A DNA stretch of 9,154 nt, from the NCBI GenBank assembly GCA_964480425.1, contig CAYZPY010000104.1, positions 1 through 9,154 of the forward strand, written 5' to 3'. A program made the translations under genes and the position numbers. The notes beneath the pieces are model-generated. The model made no database searches and was not told the DNA's origin. It was given only the letters and a program-made list of their open reading frames with translations. Below are positions 5,785 through 9,154 of the stretch, piece after piece. Positions within the stretch are counted from its first letter, which is position 1. Every line of letters begins with the position of its first letter. Origin of the DNA: CAYYMD01 sp964480425 (GTDB lineage Bacteria > Planctomycetota > Phycisphaerae > SM23-33).

Positions 5785-7651
5785 AAATCTCCTCCACCAT
5801 TCGCTTTGCGCAGCGGCGGATGTTTTTGTAATGGTCCTTTAGGCCTCGACGGACGACGTCGGCGACCTGTTTGTATTTATCCGGCCCGAGTTTCTCCAGT
5901 GCGTCGATGGCGTAGTTTCGCGTGGCGTGGTTGGTGCTGTTTTTGAGGATATCTGCCAGTACGTGCACTGCCCTGTCGCCTTCTCCGAGCCGCCCGAGCG
6001 AATATCCGTCCGCGGCGCGGACGGCGTGGCATTGGTCCTTGAGACAATGGCGGAGTTTTTCGACGACGTCGCTATGCTTTTTGCCGACGTTTCCTAGCCA
6101 GATGGCCGCCCACCAGCGTACCGAATCGTGCTTTGATTTAAGCGACTCGAAGAGTTTGTCCGTGCGCCCGTTCTCTCCGTGGTTTATGGTGCGAAGAATC
6201 TCGTCCAGCAGGTTTCGGTTTTCCCGCTGCTTCAGGACGGCGGCCTTGTTTCCGTACTTTAGCCCGAGGTCTTCGAGAATCGGCTCGGGCACCAGTCCCA
6301 GGTCGCCGGTGCGGTGGACCCATTCCAGATGCTCCTTTCGCATGCGTTTGAGCACATCGGCGTGTTCGGGCGAACCGGCCAAATTGTTAACCTCGTGCGG
6401 GTCGGTCTCGAGGTCGTACAGTTCCTCCAGGGGCTTGGAATCGCTCATGAATGGCTTCTGTGCGTCGGTGAGTTTGCCCTCGGCCTTGAGTTTGCGAAGC
6501 ATGTGCCACATGGGGTAGTGGTTCTGCTTGTACTCGTTGGGCTGCATGTACGGGCGGTGCGGCATGTAGTTCCGCAGGTACTTGTATCGCCCGTCGCTCA
6601 CGGCGCGGATGCATTCGATGGTCTCGTCGCATCGGTCGCGCGCCGAAAATACGTACCTTGGCGCCTTTGCCTCGTCGGACAGAACGTCCCTTCCGTGCAT
6701 GTGCTTCGGTATCGGCGCGCCTGCGATGCCCAGCCAGGTCGCCCCAAGGTCGATCAGGTTCACCAGGTCGTTGCGTACGGTTCCGGGCTTTATTCGACCC
6801 GGCCAGCGGACGACAAACGGCACTCGGATTCCGCTGTCGTAAGGCCATTGCTTTGCGCGGATCATCGCCCTTCCGTGGTCGCCGGTGAAGAACACGACGG
6901 TGTTCTTCGCCAGTCCGTCGTCCTCGAGGCGCTTCAGGATGTCGCCGACCTTTCGGTCGAGTATCTGGACGGTTTCGAGGTACTTGGCCCATATCGCGCG
7001 GGATTTTTCGTTATCGGGCAGGTACGGTGGTATTTCGACTTTCTTTGGGTCGATGGGGTGTTCGGGGTCGTTCTCGAAGCCGCGGTGGGTCTCGCGGAAG
7101 TGCACGTGCGCGAAAAACGGGCGGTCGCCCTTGCATTGCCGCCAGTCGTTGCCCTCGAAGCGCGTGTTTATGGTGTAATTGTAGTCCCTCTTGCCGTGCC
7201 TTCTTTTGGAATCGTACTCCCTCGAGCAGCAGAAGTATCCCCCCCGCCGCAGGTATTCGGTCATGTGTTTGACGTGCTCCGGCAGGCGGTAACTGGAATG
7301 ATATTTTTTTTCGCCGGCCATGCCGCCCCCGGTGCGCTGGCTGCGGTGATTGTGCGCGCCGATGGCGGTCTGGTACATTCCGACCCATATGGCCGAACGC
7401 GACGGCGAGCAGACCGGGCAGGAGACCACGGCGTTTGTGAAACGGGCACCCTGTTCGGCCAGACTGTCGATGTTGGGCGTGTGGACCAGGTCGCACCCGT
7501 AGCATCCGATCTCCCACGAGAGGTCTTCGGCGTCGAGCCAGAGTATGTTCGGGCGATTTTTCGGATCGCCTCCGGCCGTGGCGATCTGTTGCGTCATTCC
7601 CGCCACGGCAGCCGAGGCGGCGAGCGACTTCATGAATTTTCGACGGTTCAT
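5783..7651 (-). CDS. Tat-exported formylglycine-type sulfatase with C-terminal HEAT repeats
   Basis: A 622-residue S1-family sulfatase. Residues 1-26 are a twin-arginine leader (M-N-R-R-K-F-M-K then LAASAAVAGM, ending in ATA). The core begins RPNILWLDAEDLS (33-45), with acidic calcium ligands D40 and D43. The formylglycine motif is C81-S-P-S-R85, with later TGDHG (256-260) and K267. FFAHVHFRETHRGF (179-192) and LYDLETDPHEVNNLA (411-425) are family hallmarks. After the sulfatase domain ends near 455, residues about 495-620 contain four helical HEAT/PBS-like repeats, with cores such as VRWWAAIWLGNVG, VRAADGYSLGRLGE and ATRNYAIDALEKLG. Start 7651 has CAGGA eight bases upstream; an equally plausible in-frame start at 7669 (adding M-T-Q-E-S-C) has AAAGGA. 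The gene is convergent to the oxidoreductase and downstream of the kinase/receiver pair with a 136-base gap, so it may have its own promoter. Family is firm; substrate unknown. Confidence 0.92.
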   Translation of the reverse strand: MNRRKFMKSLAASAAVAGMTQQIATAGGDPKNRPNILWLDAEDLSWEIGCYGCDLVHTPNIDSLAEQGARFTNAVVSCPVCSPSRSAIWVGMYQTAIGAHNHRSQRTGGGMAGEKKYHSSYRLPEHVKHMTEYLRRGGYFCCSREYDSKRRHGKRDYNYTINTRFEGNDWRQCKGDRPFFAHVHFRETHRGFENDPEHPIDPKKVEIPPYLPDNEKSRAIWAKYLETVQILDRKVGDILKRLEDDGLAKNTVVFFTGDHGRAMIRAKQWPYDSGIRVPFVVRWPGRIKPGTVRNDLVNLIDLGATWLGIAGAPIPKHMHGRDVLSDEAKAPRYVFSARDRCDETIECIRAVSDGRYKYLRNYMPHRPYMQPNEYKQNHYPMWHMLRKLKAEGKLTDAQKPFMSDSKPLEELYDLETDPHEVNNLAGSPEHADVLKRMRKEHLEWVHRTGDLGLVPEPILEDLGLKYGNKAAVLKQRENRNLLDEILRTINHGENGRTDKLFESLKSKHDSVRWWAAIWLGNVGKKHSDVVEKLRHCLKDQCHAVRAADGYSLGRLGEGDRAVHVLADILKNSTNHATRNYAIDALEKLGPDKYKQVADVVRRGLKDHYKNIRRCAKRMVEEI

Positions 7652-7757
7652 GCACGATTCCTGTGTCATCGGGCGATCCTTTCTATCACAAGTTACAAGC
7701 AACCATAATGAAACGTCCCCCCTGCGACTCCGTGTCGGACAATTTGCGTGTTTTTCT

Positions 7758-7787
7758 GCAAAAGCACGGCCGGCGCCGCCTGCGGCG
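7758..7787 (-). terminator. weak terminator-like hairpin after the response regulator
   Basis: Immediately after the response regulator stop, the minus strand reads CGCCG-CAGG-CGGCG (7787-7774), a five-bp stem with a four-base loop, then GC-rich sequence and CTTTTGC (7764-7758). The U-run is short and distant from the stem, so termination may be partial. The rest of the 136-base gap (7652-7787) holds the sulfatase leader with no promoter I would call, only a repeated CTTGT. Confidence 0.25.
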
Positions 7788-8195
7788 TCAGGACTGTGCC
7801 GACTTTTTCAGCAGGCGCGTGACGGTCTGCTTGAGAATGACCGGCTCGATGGGTTTGTCGATATACGCTTCGGGCTCGTGTCCGGTGTACTGGTCCATGT
7901 CGCGCGAGTCGAATTTCATCCCGGTCCGCTGGGTCACGGCGGTGAGCATTATCACCGGCACCGAGGCGAGTTTATCGTCGTCCTTGAGTTTGCCGAAAAC
8001 CTCGAACCCGCCGAGTTTGGGCATCTGCACGTCAAGAATGATGACCTGCGGTCGTTCTTTCTGCGCCAGTTCCAGCCCGGCCTGACCGTCCATCGCCGAG
8101 ATTACCTCGCAGTCCAAGTCAGCCAGCGCCTCGTGGACGAAGTCTATGCTGTCCTGCTCGTCGTCCACTATGAGAACCTTCGGTGTATCGCTCAT
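7788..8195 (-). CDS. single-domain (CheY-like) response regulator
   Basis: A 135-residue receiver domain with no output domain, so it probably acts by protein-protein contact or as a phosphorelay intermediate. Conserved receiver residues are all visible: acidic pair D11-D12 in VLIVDDE, phosphoacceptor D55 in VIILDVQMPK, T85 in VIMLTAV, and K114-P115 in YIDKP. The loop between T85 and K114 is longer than in classic CheY-type proteins (29 residues versus about 22) and contains charged residues GMKFDSRDMDQYTGHEPE. The ATG overlaps the upstream kinase TGA by four bases (ATGA, 8192-8195), and AAGGAG sits within the kinase coding sequence (8204-8209). Translational coupling with the kinase is therefore likely, and the kinase is the natural phosphodonor. 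The receiver call is certain; the downstream target is unknown. Confidence 0.93.
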   Translation of the reverse strand: MSDTPKVLIVDDEQDSIDFVHEALADLDCEVISAMDGQAGLELAQKERPQVIILDVQMPKLGGFEVFGKLKDDDKLASVPVIMLTAVTQRTGMKFDSRDMDQYTGHEPEAYIDKPIEPVILKQTVTRLLKKSAQS

Positions 8196-9154
8196 GTTGT
8201 TTGCTCCTTGGCGGCATTTTGTGGCGGATTAACCGGTAATGCAATCACAAAACGCGTCCCCGCCTCGGGAACGCTGTGGAAGGCGATTTTGCCGCCCATT
8301 TCTTCGACGAGTTTTTTGGTGACCGGCAGTCCCAGACCGGTGCCGCGCCCGCCCTTGGTCGAGAAGAACTCGGTGAACAGTTTCCTGCGAATCTCCGGCG
8401 GCATTCCGCAGCCGGTGTCGGTCACGCTTATGGTGAAGCGGTCGCGGTCCGGATTGCGGCCGACCCGCAACGTCACGGACCGGCCCCGCCCGCAGGCGTC
8501 CACGGCGTTGGTCGCCAGGTTCAGCATGCAGCGGTACAGCGTCGTCGGGTCCACGACGGCCTCGCTGAGGTTCTCGGCCGGGACGTGCGAAATCCTCACG
8601 CCGCGCCCATCGGCTCGCTCGGCCAGTAGTTTGCAAATCTGCTCGACCAGGTCGTTGACGTCGGTGGGGAACGGTTTGGGCCTGCTCTTGCGAACCAGCG
8701 ACAGCATGTCCAGCACCAGCGCCTCGAGCATGCCGTTGTTGGTGCTGACGGTCTTCCAGCCGTCGCACACACGCCGAAAATCACCCTGCCGCATCGACCT
8801 CTCGATGACGGCAGAGCCCGAGCGGATGCCGTTGAGGATGTTTTTGATGCAGTGCGCCAGCCCGCTGACGGTCTGCCCGACGGCAGCAAGGCGCTCCTTG
8901 TGCACGATTTCCTCGTGCAGGTTGGCGTTCTCCAGCGCAAGGGCGATCTGCCCTGCGGCAACCTGCGCCAGCGAAAGGTCGCCCCTGTCGAACTCGGCGC
9001 CGTTGCGCTTGTTGATGAGTTCCAGCACGCCCCACAGGCGCCGCCTGCTGTGGACGGGCACCGCCAGCAGGTTCCGCGTGACCACGCCGGCGGCGCTGTC
9101 GACCCGGTCGAAGTGGCGGGGGTCTCTCTGCGCGTCGTTGACAATGACCGCCTG
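8192..9154 (-). CDS. GAF-domain sensor histidine kinase, N-terminus beyond window
   Basis: The reading frame is open to the window edge, giving at least 320 C-terminal residues; the GTG at 9085 is internal because GAF-like sequence continues upstream of it. Fragment residues 1-85 are the second half of a GAF sensor domain (LLAVPVHSRRRLWGVLELINKR, then LAQVAAGQIALALENANL). A linking helix leads to the phosphoacceptor H101 in SGLAHCIKNILNGI, where a Cys replaces the usual Glu/Asp after the His. The ATPase domain shows the N box (MLNLATNAVDA, N216), G1 (DTGCGM, 246-251), an F box (FTEFFSTKG) and G2 (GTGLGL, 271-276). No transmembrane segment is visible, so it is probably cytosolic. It would phosphorylate itself and then the receiver encoded by the overlapping downstream gene. 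Planctomycetal relatives often carry an FHA domain before the GAF; that cannot be seen here. Confidence 0.9.
   Translation of the reverse strand, partial: QAVIVNDAQRDPRHFDRVDSAAGVVTRNLLAVPVHSRRRLWGVLELINKRNGAEFDRGDLSLAQVAAGQIALALENANLHEEIVHKERLAAVGQTVSGLAHCIKNILNGIRSGSAVIERSMRQGDFRRVCDGWKTVSTNNGMLEALVLDMLSLVRKSRPKPFPTDVNDLVEQICKLLAERADGRGVRISHVPAENLSEAVVDPTTLYRCMLNLATNAVDACGRGRSVTLRVGRNPDRDRFTISVTDTGCGMPPEIRRKLFTEFFSTKGGRGTGLGLPVTKKLVEEMGGKIAFHSVPEAGTRFVIALPVNPPQNAAKEQTT
8204..8209 (-). promoter_or_regulatory. ribosome binding site of the response regulator inside the kinase gene
   Basis: The minus strand reads AAGGAG eight bases before the ATG at 8195, within the last codons of the kinase. 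Together with the ATGA overlap it indicates coupled translation with independent initiation strength. Confidence 0.7.

Noticed and set aside
6314..7708. A 464-codon plus-strand open frame opposite sulfatase 2
   Set aside because: It is antisense to formylglycine and metal-binding motifs of a real sulfatase, with no recognisable domain of its own.
1..9154. CRISPR arrays, tRNA, rRNA, insertion sequences or defence genes
   Set aside because: No regularly spaced repeats, cloverleaf patterns, conserved rRNA blocks or transposase motifs were seen; nearly all sequence is explained by the seven genes listed.

Overview
The window is a GC-rich bacterial stretch, densely coding on both strands, and looks like part of a polysaccharide-degradation locus. 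Formylglycine-type sulfatases, one carrying C-terminal HEAT repeats, a secreted GH51 arabinofuranosidase with inserted binding domains, a Tat-exported FAD-dependent oxidoreductase, and a GAF-containing histidine kinase beside a stand-alone receiver are a combination typical of Planctomycetota and related PVC-group bacteria. That assignment is inference; no rRNA or other phylogenetic marker lies in the window.

Layout. Bases 2-247 (+) are the C-terminal end of a TspO/MBR membrane protein. A 97-base gap follows, holding a 9-bp inverted repeat and a good ribosome binding site. Then comes a tight plus-strand cluster: GH51 alpha-L-arabinofuranosidase (345-2732), a sulfatase whose ATG directly abuts the preceding TAA (2733-4121), and a Tat-exported FAD-dependent oxidoreductase (4169-5641). 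A 141-base convergent spacer (5642-5782) holds two perfect 11-bp hairpins that share a core in opposite orientation, plus a third terminator-like hairpin. On the minus strand, in transcription order, are a truncated GAF/histidine kinase (9154-8192), a single-domain response regulator overlapping it by 4 bp (8195-7788), and, after 136 bases, a Tat-exported sulfatase with a HEAT-repeat tail (7651-5783).

How the parts may work together: the arabinofuranosidase would release arabinose from an arabinose-containing, probably sulfated glycan. The two sulfatases would remove sulfate esters, and the oxidoreductase would act on a sugar or other released product. The kinase/receiver pair shows no output domain, so its link to the locus rests only on proximity. 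No CRISPR array, tRNA, rRNA, insertion sequence or phage gene was found. The most unusual items are the covarying hairpin pair at 5668-5739, the same-frame TAA-ATG junction between the secreted glycosidase and a leaderless sulfatase, and the multi-domain insertion in the GH51 barrel.
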